Assembly (NCBI GenBank): GCA_020351025.1
Contig: CP070728.1
Coordinates: 1,370,368-1,412,429 of the forward strand
Length of the DNA: 42,062 bases
Direction of reading: 5' to 3'
DNA from: Planctomycetota bacterium
GTDB lineage: Bacteria; Planctomycetota; Phycisphaerae; Sedimentisphaerales; Anaerobacaceae
A model generated the notes under the pieces. That model searched no databases and was not told where the DNA came from. It saw only the letters and a list, made by a program, of their open reading frames with translations. Below, one piece after another: positions 8,135-17,223 of this stretch. A program made the translations under genes and the position numbers. Numbering within the stretch: the first letter of the stretch is position 1; each line of letters opens with the position of its first letter.

Positions 8135-9349
8135 ATGGCTAAGGCGGTATTTGAGCGGGTAAAACCCCATATCAATATTGGAACTATCGGTCATGTTGAC
8201 CACGGCAAAACGACATTAACGGCTGCAATCACCATGCGCCTGGCTCACGTAATGGGTGGCGGTAATATCAAGAGATTTGAAGACATTGACAATGCGCCAG
8301 AAGAAAAAGCGCGTGGCCTTACTATAAATACCGCGCACGTAGAATATGAGACGAGCAAGCGCCACTATGCGCATGTTGATTGCCCAGGACACGCCGATTA
8401 TATCAAGAATATGATTACCGGAGCAGCCCAGATGGATGGTGCTATTCTGGTAGTGGCAGCAGGTGATGGACCTATGCCCCAGACACGCGAGCACATTCTT
8501 CTTGCTCGTCAGGTTAATGTGCCCAGGATTGTGGTCTTCTTGAACAAGGTGGACCAGGTTGATGACCCCGAACTGCTGGATTTGGTTGAGCTGGAGACAA
8601 GGGAACTACTCAACAAATATGAATTTCCTGGCGATGAGATTCCTATTATTAAAGGTTCGGCTTTAGCAGCGATGGAAAGCGAAGGTAAAGATGATGGAGC
8701 CTGTAAGTGCATTGACGAGTTGATGGAGACGGTGGATAACTACCTACCGGTTCCTGAACGTGATGTTGACAAGCCGTTCCTTATGCCAGTTGAAGATGTT
8801 TTCAGTATAAAGGGGCGAGGTACGGTAGGTACAGGCCGGGTTGAGCGAGGGATAGTCCGTGTTGGTGAAGAGATTGAAGTCGTTGGGCTTGCAAAAGAGA
8901 CGCGAAAGACTGTAGTTACCGGTGTAGAGATGTTTAACAAAACGCTTGATGAAGGTCGAGCCGGCGATAATATTGGAGTGCTTTTACGTGGTGTGGAAAA
9001 GAAGGAATTAGAAAGAGGACAGGTTGTTGCAGCACCCGGTTCTATTACGCCGCATACGAAGTTTCACGCTGAAGTCTATGTCCTGACCAAGGAAGAAGGT
9101 GGACGTCATACGCCGTTTTTCGCAGGATACAAACCACAGTTCTATTTTAGAACAACCGATGTTACCGGTGGGGTTAAAGCGTTAATGAGCCGCGAAGGTA
9201 AGAGCGCCGAGATGTGTATGCCGGGTGATAATATAGCGATGGAAGTGGAGATCATTTCCCCGATTGCAATGGAGGAAGGTCTTCGCTTCGCTATTCGTGA
9301 GGGCGGCCGAACTGTCGGCGCCGGAGTGGTAACCAAGATACTCGAATAA
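8135..9349 (+). CDS. tuf: Elongation factor Tu
   Basis: EF-Tu brings aminoacyl-tRNA to the ribosomal A site as a GTP complex. The 404-residue protein has the G1 motif GHVDHGKT (19-26), DCPGH, and NKVD for guanine specificity, followed by the two beta-barrel domains ([33 protein letters not shown]). The switch I motif reads RGLTIN with Leu62 in place of the usual Ile, a mild change. It lies between tRNA-Thr and rpmG, ahead of secE, and not after fusA as in E. coli. No second tuf follows fusA in this window. Confidence 0.98.
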   Translation: MAKAVFERVKPHINIGTIGHVDHGKTTLTAAITMRLAHVMGGGNIKRFEDIDNAPEEKARGLTINTAHVEYETSKRHYAHVDCPGHADYIKNMITGAAQMDGAILVVAAGDGPMPQTREHILLARQVNVPRIVVFLNKVDQVDDPELLDLVELETRELLNKYEFPGDEIPIIKGSALAAMESEGKDDGACKCIDELMETVDNYLPVPERDVDKPFLMPVEDVFSIKGRGTVGTGRVERGIVRVGEEIEVVGLAKETRKTVVTGVEMFNKTLDEGRAGDNIGVLLRGVEKKELERGQVVAAPGSITPHTKFHAEVYVLTKEEGGRHTPFFAGYKPQFYFRTTDVTGGVKALMSREGKSAEMCMPGDNIAMEVEIISPIAMEEGLRFAIREGGRTVGAGVVTKILE

Positions 9350-9486
9350 ACATGTCTCTGAATGGCCGTTGAATTCTGTGAGTCTCGAGGGCAAAGGTGC
9401 TCGCATCGGCTAAGCGTGAATTTGTTGGCTACCTACAAGGCGGGAAGCTTCTCCGGTAAGAGAGTCTGCAGCGCAGGATACATTTT

Positions 9487-9660
9487 ATGGCTAAAAAAAA
9501 GAAGAGCAAAAGAGAGTATGTCTGGCTCGAGTGTAAAGAATGTGGTCATAGGAACTATCGTACAAGTGTTAATGTAGCAGAGGGTGCGCCGAAATTAGAG
9601 CTAAAAAAGTTTTGTAAAAACGAGAGGAAGCATACTGTTCATAAATTGCGGCGAAAGTAG
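9487..9660 (+). CDS. rpmG: Ribosomal protein L33
   Basis: L33 is a small large-subunit protein near the E site. The 57-residue protein is MAKKKKSKREYVWLECKECG at its start and carries the family core NYRTSVNV and the FCKNERKHTVHKL ending. Cys16 and Cys19 form the first half of a zinc knuckle and Cys43 is kept, but the fourth ligand position is Glu46, so it is between the zinc-binding and zinc-free forms of L33. It sits between tuf and tRNA-Trp, the usual place in bacteria with a tuf-secE arrangement. It follows tuf after 137 bases in which I see no gene. Confidence 0.95.
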   Translation: MAKKKKSKREYVWLECKECGHRNYRTSVNVAEGAPKLELKKFCKNERKHTVHKLRRK

Positions 9661-9697
9661 AACTGCTCCAGCCTTGCAGTGACAATAGAATAAAAAT

Positions 9698-9770
9698 AGG
9701 CCAGTAGCTCAATCGGCAGAGCGTCGGTCTCCAAAACCGAAGGTTGGGGGTTCAATTCCCTCCTGGCCTG
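9698..9770 (+). tRNA. tRNA-Trp (anticodon CCA)
   Basis: A 73-base cloverleaf is complete: acceptor AGGCCAG/CTGGCCT, D-stem GCTC/GAGC, anticodon stem TCGGT/ACCGA with loop CTCCAAA, T-stem GGGGG/CCCTC (one G-U pair) with loop TTCAATT, discriminator G. CCA is not encoded. Its place between rpmG and secE is the common bacterial order, and it is probably cut from the shared transcript. Confidence 0.97.
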
Positions 9771-9843
9771 TTTTTAAGATAGACTGGTAGGCGAAAAACT
9801 TGGAAAACCAGGGTGCAGAAGGTAAAAAACAAGACGGTGCATT

Positions 9844-10227
9844 ATGGCATTTGATATTTATAAGAAAGGCCAAGGCAAATATACAAGGCTCTGTAGCGCT
9901 TTTGGAGCAGCGATAATTGTTGGATTAGGCTGCTTGCAGCTTTACAAGAAATTAGATGGCGCTGACTTGGGACTGTGGGTGAAAACAATGGTTCCTTCAG
10001 GGTTGTTTGTGGCCGCAGGTTTTGTGATTTTCTGGTTAGTAAATAAGGTTTCGATTGCGGATTTCATGATAGCTTCCGAGGGCGAAATGAAGAAGGTAAG
10101 CTGGTCGAGCAGAAAGGAAATAGCCGTTTCAACATTTATCGTTATTATGGTTGTGATTATTATGGCAGTGCTTCTTGGTTTTACGGATCTTAACTTTAAA
10201 TTGTTCTTTATGTGGCTGCTCGGGTAG
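9844..10227 (+). CDS. secE: Preprotein translocase subunit SecE
   Basis: SecE clamps and stabilises SecY in the inner-membrane Sec translocon. The 127-residue protein has three hydrophobic segments (about 16-35, 48-67 and 94-113), as in E. coli, where many bacteria keep only the last. The conserved amphipathic motif KKVSWSSRKE precedes the final helix, and family identity rests on this and on the position before nusG. The ATG start has no clear ribosome site, and an in-frame stop lies 21 bases upstream. A different frame just upstream could encode a plausible N-terminus (see findings). Confidence 0.9.
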   Translation: MAFDIYKKGQGKYTRLCSAFGAAIIVGLGCLQLYKKLDGADLGLWVKTMVPSGLFVAAGFVIFWLVNKVSIADFMIASEGEMKKVSWSSRKEIAVSTFIVIMVVIIMAVLLGFTDLNFKLFFMWLLG

Positions 10228-10333
10228 GATTGGGCCGGCGTAGAATTAGAGCAAGAGGTGGAGAGGAAGAGGAAAACTATGTGTTGGACGGTAACAGGCG
10301 ACATTTTTGACCTTTAGGTTTATGGGCAATAAT

Positions 10334-10876
10334 ATGCGGTGGTATGTCTTACGAGTTGCGGCAAATAAGGAAGAACAGGTGAAAGAAACTCTCTCGCAGA
10401 AAGTGGAGGGTGGAAATTTGAGCGATATTGTTGGTAGGATAGAGGTTCCCGTTGAGCAGGTCAAGCGCATACGAGGCCACAAGCAAACGGTTCATAAACG
10501 GAAACTCTACCCTGGTTATGTTTTTATGGAGATGGAGCCGACGGAGGATGGACGGGTACCTGAAAGAGCTTGGTTTATAATCAAGGAAACTTCCGGCGTA
10601 GGAGACTTTATCGGCACGGAGGGAGTTCCTACTCCAATGCGTGATACTGATGTAGCCAAGATGCTTCTCGAAGCGGAAAAGCCAGAGGAGGCACCAAGTA
10701 TCAAAGTCGAGTTTACAAAAGGTGATATGATTAAAATTCGAGAAGGTGCTTTTGAAAATTTTGAAGGTACGGTTGATTCAATTGATCCCGAGCGCGGGAT
10801 TGTGAGGGTAATTGTTGAGATATTCGGCCGAAGTACACCATTGGATATAGAGTATTGGCAAATCGAAAGATTGTAA
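10334..10876 (+). CDS. nusG: Transcription termination/antitermination protein NusG
   Basis: NusG binds RNA polymerase through its N-terminal domain and couples it to Rho or the ribosome (S10) through its KOW domain. The start gives MRWYVLRVAANKEEQV, the usual NusG beginning, and 180 residues; an ATG four codons earlier (10322) is also possible and a TTG further up is unlikely. The N-terminal domain contains KLYPGYVFMEME and WFIIKETSGVGDF. The C-terminal KOW part is KGDMIKIREGAFENFEG with the ending STPLDIEYWQIERL. It lies between secE and rplK as in most bacteria. Confidence 0.95.
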   Translation: MRWYVLRVAANKEEQVKETLSQKVEGGNLSDIVGRIEVPVEQVKRIRGHKQTVHKRKLYPGYVFMEMEPTEDGRVPERAWFIIKETSGVGDFIGTEGVPTPMRDTDVAKMLLEAEKPEEAPSIKVEFTKGDMIKIREGAFENFEGTVDSIDPERGIVRVIVEIFGRSTPLDIEYWQIERL

Positions 10877-10908
10877 TGCAGTTGTTATCTAAGAACTGAG
10901 AGTAAAAA

Positions 10909-11364
10909 ATGGCTAAAGAAGTTGTGACAAAGATCAAGCTTCAGGCGCCTGGCGGACAGGCGACGCCAGCTCCGCCAATAGGACCTGCGTTAGGTCAACA
11001 TGGAATTAATATTGGTCAGTTCGTTTCTCAATTTAACGAACGAACCAAGGACCTTAATGGAACTATTGTTCCGGTAGTAATAACCCTCTATAGGGACAAA
11101 AGTTTCACCTTTGAGGTCAAAAGTCCTCCGGCAGCGGTTCTGTTGAAACAGACCGCAGAAATTGCAAAGGGAAGTGGCATCCCGAATAAGGAAAAGGTCG
11201 GCAAAATTACCAAAGAGCAACTGCGTAATATTGCTGAGACCAAGTTCAAAGACTTAAATGCATATGATTTGGAACAGGCTGAGAAAATTATTGAAGGAAC
11301 TGCCCGGAGTATGGGTATAGAAATCGAATCTTCTGAGTCGCAAAACGGGAATCTTAAACTGTAA
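10909..11364 (+). CDS. rplK: Ribosomal protein L11
   Basis: L11 forms the GTPase-associated centre with 23S rRNA and the L10-L12 stalk, and is needed for factor binding and stringent response sensing. The 151-residue protein shows the N-terminal motif [32 protein letters not shown], and the C-terminal RNA-binding domain with [15 protein letters not shown]. The length is slightly above the usual 141 because of a tail of about ten residues after [11 protein letters not shown]. Gene order rplK-rplA is standard, and in many bacteria L1 controls both genes. Confidence 0.98.
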   Translation: MAKEVVTKIKLQAPGGQATPAPPIGPALGQHGINIGQFVSQFNERTKDLNGTIVPVVITLYRDKSFTFEVKSPPAAVLLKQTAEIAKGSGIPNKEKVGKITKEQLRNIAETKFKDLNAYDLEQAEKIIEGTARSMGIEIESSESQNGNLKL

Positions 11365-11388
11365 TACCAGAGCTGGGCTAGGGCTTTT

Positions 11389-12066
11389 ATGGCATTTAGG
11401 GGCAAAAGATACAAGAAAGAGGCCGAGCAATTGGACAAAGAACCAATGGGCCTGGTTGAAGCGGTCGAAAAAGTCAAATCGTTTAGTTCAGTTAAATTCG
11501 ACCAGAGCATAGAATGTGTGTTGTTTTTGGGTATTGACCCGAAGCAGGCCGACCAGCTAATCCGGGGGTCTGTATCTTTGCCCCACGGGATAGGTAAGCA
11601 GAAAAAAGTTATCGCTTTTTGTGAGGACTCTGAGGTCGAGGCGGCGCGAGCCGCTGGTGCTATTGAGGTCGGCTGCGATGAGTTGATAAAAAAGATATCC
11701 GATGGCTGGTTGGATTTCGATGTGGCTGTTGCCTCGCCAAAGGTAATGGGTAAGGTGGGCAAACTCGGCAGAATTCTCGGGCCCCAGGGGAAAATGCCTT
11801 CGCCCAAAAACGGCACGATAACTACTGATATTGCAACCGCAGTCGCTGAGTTTGCCGCAGGCAAGGTCGAGTTTAAAAACGATGCCGGTGGCAATGTTCA
11901 CGTAGTGGTCGGCAAACAGAGCTTTGAGGCTCAAAAACTAATCGAAAATATCGAGGCTTTCATCTCGCATATAAAGAAGATTAAACCAGCAACAGCGAAA
12001 GGTGCCTATATCAGAAAGATGTGTATATCCGCAACGATGAGCCCGAGCATAACAGTCGGTATTTAG
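11389..12066 (+). CDS. rplA: Ribosomal protein L1
   Basis: L1 forms the mobile E-site stalk and can act as translational repressor of the L11 operon. The 225-residue protein has the family stretches FDQSIECVLFLGIDPKQ, the central GRILGPQGKMPSPKNGT signature (residues about 127-143), and the KVEFKNDAGGNVHVVVGK strand. A 5-base gap to the end and the SITVGI terminus are usual. The 70-base gap after it contains heptamer repeats, described separately. Nothing is missing from the fold. Confidence 0.98.
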   Translation: MAFRGKRYKKEAEQLDKEPMGLVEAVEKVKSFSSVKFDQSIECVLFLGIDPKQADQLIRGSVSLPHGIGKQKKVIAFCEDSEVEAARAAGAIEVGCDELIKKISDGWLDFDVAVASPKVMGKVGKLGRILGPQGKMPSPKNGTITTDIATAVAEFAAGKVEFKNDAGGNVHVVVGKQSFEAQKLIENIEAFISHIKKIKPATAKGAYIRKMCISATMSPSITVGI

Positions 12067-12085
12067 AAATTATTTTATGTTTGTT

Positions 12086-12113
12086 GGTTAGCAATTAGCT
12101 AAAAGCCATAAGC
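12086..12113 (+). repeat. Short array of 7-base repeats between rplA and rplJ
   Basis: Four 7-base units in a row share the ending AGC: GGTTAGC, AATTAGC, TAAAAGC and CATAAGC. The first two also allow a small hairpin (TTAGC with GCTAA). The array fills much of the 70-base gap ahead of rplJ, where L10 leader elements lie in other bacteria. Confidence 0.5.
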
Positions 12114-12136
12114 TGTAACAGACTAAAGGCGAAGAG

Positions 12137-12670
12137 ATGAGCAAATACGTAAAAGGATTGCTGCAGGCAGAACTCGAGAAGAAAATTAGCGTCGAAGGTA
12201 TTAAGGATTTTCTCGTCGTTAGCACCAAAGGCGTTAGTGGTGTTGATAATAACTTGATGCGTGGCGAGTTGAAAAAGAAAGGTGTCAGATTACTGGTGGT
12301 GAAAAATTCACTGTTCAAGAAAGCCATGCATAACTGCCAGATGGGACCGGCTGCAGCTTTGTTCAGCGGCCCGTGTACGATTGCTTATGGCGGCGACAGC
12401 ATAGTTGATGTTGCAAAAGAGTTGGTGGAGTGGGGCAAGAAGGTACCAGTAATAGAAATTAAGGGCGGGTTTTTTGAGGGTTCGGCATTGGATACCAAAG
12501 CAGCAAAGGGGCTTTCAAAAGTGCCAACGCTAACGGAGTTACGAAGTGAGGTTGTCGCTATAGCACAATCACCGGCAGCGAGGTTGGCTAGCACCTTTGG
12601 TTCAGTTGCCTTTATTATTGCGGGTTGCGTAAAGGCTATTGCAGAAAGGAGCGAGAAACAAGCGGCTTAG
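12137..12670 (+). CDS. rplJ: Ribosomal protein L10
   Basis: L10 anchors L7/L12 dimers to 23S rRNA, forming the stalk that recruits translation factors. The 177-residue protein carries the N-terminal RNA-binding domain with [21 protein letters not shown] and [11 protein letters not shown], and the family segment [10 protein letters not shown]. The C-terminal helix for L12 binding starts after [20 protein letters not shown]. It is followed by rplL after a rather long gap of 147 bases with two hairpins. L10 with L12 normally represses its own mRNA; no classical L10 leader was recognised with certainty. Confidence 0.97.
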   Translation: MSKYVKGLLQAELEKKISVEGIKDFLVVSTKGVSGVDNNLMRGELKKKGVRLLVVKNSLFKKAMHNCQMGPAAALFSGPCTIAYGGDSIVDVAKELVEWGKKVPVIEIKGGFFEGSALDTKAAKGLSKVPTLTELRSEVVAIAQSPAARLASTFGSVAFIIAGCVKAIAERSEKQAA

Positions 12671-12762
12671 AAAGAGCCGTTGTTAATTGCATATAGGAAA
12701 GCAAAAGCATAAAGGTTGAGTATTATAGGTTGCTTGTATGGTTGCCTCGATAATGGGTTAAA

Positions 12763-12803
12763 CGAAACGGTGTAGTTTCGGCTACCATCAGGTGCTAACT
12801 GAT
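12763..12803 (+). promoter_or_regulatory. Two hairpins in the rplJ-rplL gap
   Basis: CGAAAC (12763..12768) pairs with GTTTCG (12775..12780) over a 6-base loop, and ATCAG (12787..12791) pairs with CTGAT (12799..12803) over a 7-base loop. They end just before the ribosome site AGGAG (12805..12809) of rplL, so they could influence how often L12 is translated or serve as a processing site. No T-run follows. Confidence 0.4.
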
Positions 12804-12817
12804 AGGAGTTAACAGAG

Positions 12818-13303
12818 ATGGCAGAGGAAAATACTAAAGAAGCAAAGCAGACCAAAGAGACGGACGAAAATAAGAGGACAAAAGGGGCACCGGAGGCTAA
12901 GCAGACAAAGAAATGGGGCAGTGAGGTCAAAAAGCTCGGTGACAAAATAGTTGGCCTGACATTGATGCAAGCCAAAGAGCTTGGTGATTATCTCAAGGAC
13001 GAATATGGTATTGAGCCGGCTGCCGGTGGCGCCGTTATGGTAGCAGGACCAGCCTCCCTAGGTTCTGAACAAGCTGAACAAGCGGAGGAGAAAACGAGCT
13101 TTAATGTAGTTCTAAAAGAGGTAGGCGATAAGAAGATTCAGGTTATCAAGGAAGTAAGGGCTTTGACGGGATTAGGATTGAAAGAAGCCAAGGAGCTTGT
13201 TGACAGTGCCCCGAAGGCGGTTAAAGAAGGCCTTGGCAAAGAGGAAGCCGAAAGTGCCCAAAAGCAACTTGAGACTGCGGGGGCAGTTGTTGAATTGACG
13301 TAA
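12818..13303 (+). CDS. rplL: Ribosomal protein L7/L12 with N-terminal extension
   Basis: L7/L12 is the multi-copy stalk protein that contacts EF-Tu, EF-G and other factors. The protein has 161 residues instead of about 120-130. Residues 1 to about 33 are a highly charged Lys/Glu/Thr-rich extension with the hexamer EAKQTK twice (8-13 and 26-31). The normal N-terminal dimerisation domain follows (about 34-65), then an Ala/Gly/Glu hinge (about 67-90), then the C-terminal factor-binding domain with [16 protein letters not shown] and [16 protein letters not shown]. The start is set by AGGAG 8 bases upstream, which argues that the extension is translated. Confidence 0.97.
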   Translation: MAEENTKEAKQTKETDENKRTKGAPEAKQTKKWGSEVKKLGDKIVGLTLMQAKELGDYLKDEYGIEPAAGGAVMVAGPASLGSEQAEQAEEKTSFNVVLKEVGDKKIQVIKEVRALTGLGLKEAKELVDSAPKAVKEGLGKEEAESAQKQLETAGAVVELT

Positions 13304-13376
13304 ATGAAAATGGTATTTAGTGATTGCAGATGAGAAGCGAGAACTATTTGCTATCGAATAATTAAGGGTATATCAA

Positions 13377-16300
13377 ATGGCTTTAGAAAACGTTCGTAAT
13401 TTTGGTAAGGTTCGTGATGTCATCAGGATAGCGGACTTGGTAGCGATACAGAAAAGAAGTTACGAGCGATTTCTGCAAAAAGACGTAGCACCAACGCGAA
13501 GACAACGCATCGGGCTCGAAGGTTTGTTTCATGAGATATTTCCTATCGTGAACTATGACAAAACAATGAGTTTGGAATATCTTTACTACGAGCTTGAGAA
13601 GCCACGTTACAGCACCCATGTGTGCAGGCAGTTGCGGCTGACCTATGCATACCCGTTGAAAATCTGTTGTAGATTACGCACCAAAGAAGGTGCAGACTTG
13701 ACCGAACAGTCAATATACCTGGGCGAAATGCCCGTTATGATAGGTGGCGGGGAGTTTATCATCAACGGTGCCGAGCGTGTTATTGTCAGCCAGCTTCATA
13801 GGAGCCCAGGGGTTGATTTTCTTATCGAGAGTAAAGAAGGCGATAGAGTGTTGCACGGCGGAAGAATCATACCCGAAAGGGGTAGTTGGATTGAGATAAG
13901 TGTAACCCGAAAAGACATTCTGGTAGTCAAAATCGACCAGTCCAGCAAGATACCTGCAACCGTTTTCCTGCGAGCTACAAACCCTGCTTACGGCACCACT
14001 GAGCAGGTCTTACGCCTCTTTTATCCAACAAAGACTGTCTCGACTGCTCAATTGACACCTACTATGTGGGTAGTCGGGCCAATTGTAGACAAAGATTCTG
14101 GCGAGGTCATAGTCAAAGCTGGCACACAAATTGGTGATGGGGTCTCTTTAATACAACAAAGTGATATCAAAAAGGTCGAAGTTATTGACAAAGTACGAGA
14201 TGCTATCATCTTAAACACTATTGCAGAGGATGATTGCCAGAGCTACGAGCAGGCCTTGCTGAAGTTTTATATGAGACTGAGACCCGGCAATCCGCCCAAT
14301 GAAAAAAAGGCAAGAACTTTTTTTACTGAGAAATTTTTTGATCCTAACCGCTATCGTCTGGGCAAGGTTGGTAGGTTCAGATTGAATCGTAAGTTCGGGC
14401 AGTCGGTAGATGAGAAGGAGATGACGCTAAGGCCCGAAGATTTTCTCAATACAATAAAATACATAATGGCTTTGCGCAACCCTGACATTCCTCCTGTCGG
14501 CGGGGTAAAGGCAACGATTGATGATATTGATCATCTCGGCAACAGGAGGTTGCGAACCATAGATGAGCTGGCGTCTGACGAAATCAGAAAAGGATTGCTC
14601 AAACTTCGCAAGACCGTCCAGGAGCGGATGAGCTTAAAGAGAGACATCGAGGAGTCTCTGCGAATAGCAGACTTGGTTAATTCGAAGAGTGTATCCAGCA
14701 GCATTAACCACTTCTTTGGTCGCGGCGAGTTGAGCCAGATTGTTGACCAGACCAATGCTCTGAGTCAATTGACACATGAAAGGCGTCTATCAGCTCTTGG
14801 CCCTGGAGGGCTAAACAGAAGGCGAGCCGGATTTGAAGTTCGAGATGTTCATATCAGCCATTATGGTAGGATCTGTCCTATTGAAACACCCGAAGGAACA
14901 AACATCGGTTTGATTTCATCACTGGCAGTTTTTGCAACAGTTGATGAGTATGGTTTTTTGTTGACTCCGTATCGCAAAGTAAAAAAAGGTAAGGTTACTG
15001 AAGAGGTCGAGTATTTACGTGCTGATGAAGATATGAAAGCTGTAATTGCAGCACCAGCTACTGTCGACCGCCAGACAGGTGGTATTCAAAAGGGTATGGT
15101 CTTGGCCATGAAAGGCGGCGAACTGGCCCAGGTTCCAAGTGACGAGGTTGACTACGTCGATGTTTCATCCAAACAAATTGTTGGCGTTTCTGCGTCTCTC
15201 ATTCCGTTCTTGGAGCACGATGATGCAAACCGAGCGTTGATGGGTTCGAATATGCAGCGCCAGGCTGTTCCGCTGCTCGTTACTGAGTTGCCTTTGGTCG
15301 GTACCGGTATGGAGGAAATAGTCGGCAAAAACTCAAGTATGGTTGTCCGAGCCAGAGGCAGTGGTACAGTTACTGATGTGGATGCTACCAGGATAATCAT
15401 TAACCACACAGATGAGTATAAGCTTGCCAAATTTATTGGTTTGAATGAAAGAACCTGCCTTAATCAAAAGCCTATGGTCAAGCTTGGCGAAAGGGTTACG
15501 AAAGGCCAAATCATTGCAGATGGCGGCGGCACCGCCAAGGGTATATTGGCCCTGGGCAAAAATGTGCTTGTTGGTTTTGTTTCTTTTGATGGTTTTAACT
15601 TTGAGGACGCGATTATTGTCAGTGAAAGGCTTGTCAAAGACGATAGTTTTACAAGCATTCACATTGATGAATTTACAGCCGAAGTTCGTGAAACACGACT
15701 CGGCAGGGAAGAGTTCACCTGTGATATACCCAATGTCAGTGAAAAGGCGCTGAGGAACCTTGATGAGCACGGAGTAATCCGTGAAGGAACGAGGGTATTT
15801 CCAGGCGATATTCTGGTAGGCAAAGTGGTTCCCAAGAGCAAGACGGAACTGACTCCTGAAGAAAAACTACTGCATGCTATATTTGGCAGAGCTGGCGAGG
15901 ATGTCAAAAATGACTCACTTGAACTTCCCAGCGGCTGTGAGGGAGTCGTTGTAAAAACTGAGCGATTCACGAGGCGTGGTGCCGGGGGTGACGAACAAAA
16001 GAAGGCCATCCGGGCTCAGATAAGACAATTTGACAAACAAATGCGAGCTAAAGAATGTGCCGTCTTTAGGCAAATGATCGAAGCCATCCGCAAGAAATTC
16101 GATATTAGTATCGTCGATTCATCCACTCGCCAGAAAGTCGGAGCCAGCACGGATGATGAGGTAATTTATGAGCAGGTGGAGAACTTTAATATTAAGTGGA
16201 TCAGACCTGCCTCCATCCGCGATGATGTGCAGAAGATTGTGGATAAATTCTGGAAGAGAATCGCTGAAATTCAGGAAGAAAAGAATCGCGGGGTTGAGTC

Positions 16301-17159
16301 TTTAAAGCACGGTGATGAGCTGCCCAGTGGCGTGCTGGAGATGGTAAAGATTTATGTCGCAACGAAAAGAACATTATCAATCGGCGATAAAATGGCGGGC
16401 CGCCATGGCAACAAGGGCGTTATTGCCAAAATTATGCCTGAAGAGGACATGCCGTTCCTTGAGGATGGTACGACTCTGGACATATTGCTGAACCCTCTTG
16501 GTGTGCCGAGCCGAATGAATGTAGGTCAGATTTTGGAAACACACCTTGGCTGGGTTGCAAAGGTTTTGGGCTTTAAGGCTATTACTCCGGTCTTCGATGG
16601 TGCTTCTGAGAATGATATCCAGAGGCTCACAGCAGAAGCAAATGAGCTTATGGGCAGAAGGGCCGCGGAACGCAAAGAAAATAAACAGTTGCCACCTGAT
16701 GATGAGTTCTTCGTGCATATCCCACCGACATTGAAGACTCAGTTATATGATGGCAGGACAGGCGAAGCGTTTGACCAGTCTGCCACGATAGGATACATAT
16801 ACATGATGAAACTACATCATCTTGTAGATGACAAGATCCACGCCAGGGCAACGGGCCCGTATAGTTTGATTACTCAGCAGCCATTGGGTGGCAAGGCCAG
16901 AACTGGTGGTCAAAGGTTCGGTGAAATGGAAGTTTGGGCCCTCGAAGGTTACGGGGCAGCTTACACGCTCCAGGAGATGCTGACCGTCAAGAGTGACGAC
17001 GTTGAGGGCCGAACAAAAATCTATGAATCAATGGTCAAAGGGCAGAACAGGCTCGAAGCAGGTACGCCCCTTTCCTTTGACGTTTTGTGCAACGAGATAA
17101 GAGGATTGGGACTAAATATTCAGCTTGAAAAAAAGCGGCTTGGAAGTGCCGTTCTGTAA
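13377..17159 (+). CDS. rpoB: RNA polymerase subunit beta
   Basis: The beta subunit forms half of the RNA polymerase active-site cleft and binds rifampicin. At 1260 residues it is a compact beta without the long insertions of proteobacteria. Recognisable blocks are [12 protein letters not shown] at the start, the fork loop and rifampicin region around 452-480 ([19 protein letters not shown]), [34 protein letters not shown] and the C-terminal [19 protein letters not shown]. Ile455 and Val456 stand where E. coli has Phe514 and Met515. rpoC follows after 64 bases. Confidence 0.99.
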   Translation: MALENVRNFGKVRDVIRIADLVAIQKRSYERFLQKDVAPTRRQRIGLEGLFHEIFPIVNYDKTMSLEYLYYELEKPRYSTHVCRQLRLTYAYPLKICCRLRTKEGADLTEQSIYLGEMPVMIGGGEFIINGAERVIVSQLHRSPGVDFLIESKEGDRVLHGGRIIPERGSWIEISVTRKDILVVKIDQSSKIPATVFLRATNPAYGTTEQVLRLFYPTKTVSTAQLTPTMWVVGPIVDKDSGEVIVKAGTQIGDGVSLIQQSDIKKVEVIDKVRDAIILNTIAEDDCQSYEQALLKFYMRLRPGNPPNEKKARTFFTEKFFDPNRYRLGKVGRFRLNRKFGQSVDEKEMTLRPEDFLNTIKYIMALRNPDIPPVGGVKATIDDIDHLGNRRLRTIDELASDEIRKGLLKLRKTVQERMSLKRDIEESLRIADLVNSKSVSSSINHFFGRGELSQIVDQTNALSQLTHERRLSALGPGGLNRRRAGFEVRDVHISHYGRICPIETPEGTNIGLISSLAVFATVDEYGFLLTPYRKVKKGKVTEEVEYLRADEDMKAVIAAPATVDRQTGGIQKGMVLAMKGGELAQVPSDEVDYVDVSSKQIVGVSASLIPFLEHDDANRALMGSNMQRQAVPLLVTELPLVGTGMEEIVGKNSSMVVRARGSGTVTDVDATRIIINHTDEYKLAKFIGLNERTCLNQKPMVKLGERVTKGQIIADGGGTAKGILALGKNVLVGFVSFDGFNFEDAIIVSERLVKDDSFTSIHIDEFTAEVRETRLGREEFTCDIPNVSEKALRNLDEHGVIREGTRVFPGDILVGKVVPKSKTELTPEEKLLHAIFGRAGEDVKNDSLELPSGCEGVVVKTERFTRRGAGGDEQKKAIRAQIRQFDKQMRAKECAVFRQMIEAIRKKFDISIVDSSTRQKVGASTDDEVIYEQVENFNIKWIRPASIRDDVQKIVDKFWKRIAEIQEEKNRGVESLKHGDELPSGVLEMVKIYVATKRTLSIGDKMAGRHGNKGVIAKIMPEEDMPFLEDGTTLDILLNPLGVPSRMNVGQILETHLGWVAKVLGFKAITPVFDGASENDIQRLTAEANELMGRRAAERKENKQLPPDDEFFVHIPPTLKTQLYDGRTGEAFDQSATIGYIYMMKLHHLVDDKIHARATGPYSLITQQPLGGKARTGGQRFGEMEVWALEGYGAAYTLQEMLTVKSDDVEGRTKIYESMVKGQNRLEAGTPLSFDVLCNEIRGLGLNIQLEKKRLGSAVL

Positions 17160-17223
17160 AGCGGTGCAAGGCAGGTTTTGACTTGTGCTCTTATAGAATT
17201 ATAAAATAAGGAGTTAGCATTAA

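Noticed and set aside
8318-8320. Leu62 in the EF-Tu switch I motif (RGLTIN) as a functional change
   Set aside because: Ile to Leu is conservative, and all catalytic motifs are intact; noted in the gene entry only.
11088-11894. A 268-codon open frame on the minus strand across rplK and rplA
   Set aside because: It lies opposite two certain ribosomal protein genes, has no ribosome site or known motif, and is rich in Ser, Pro and Leu as expected for an antisense shadow.
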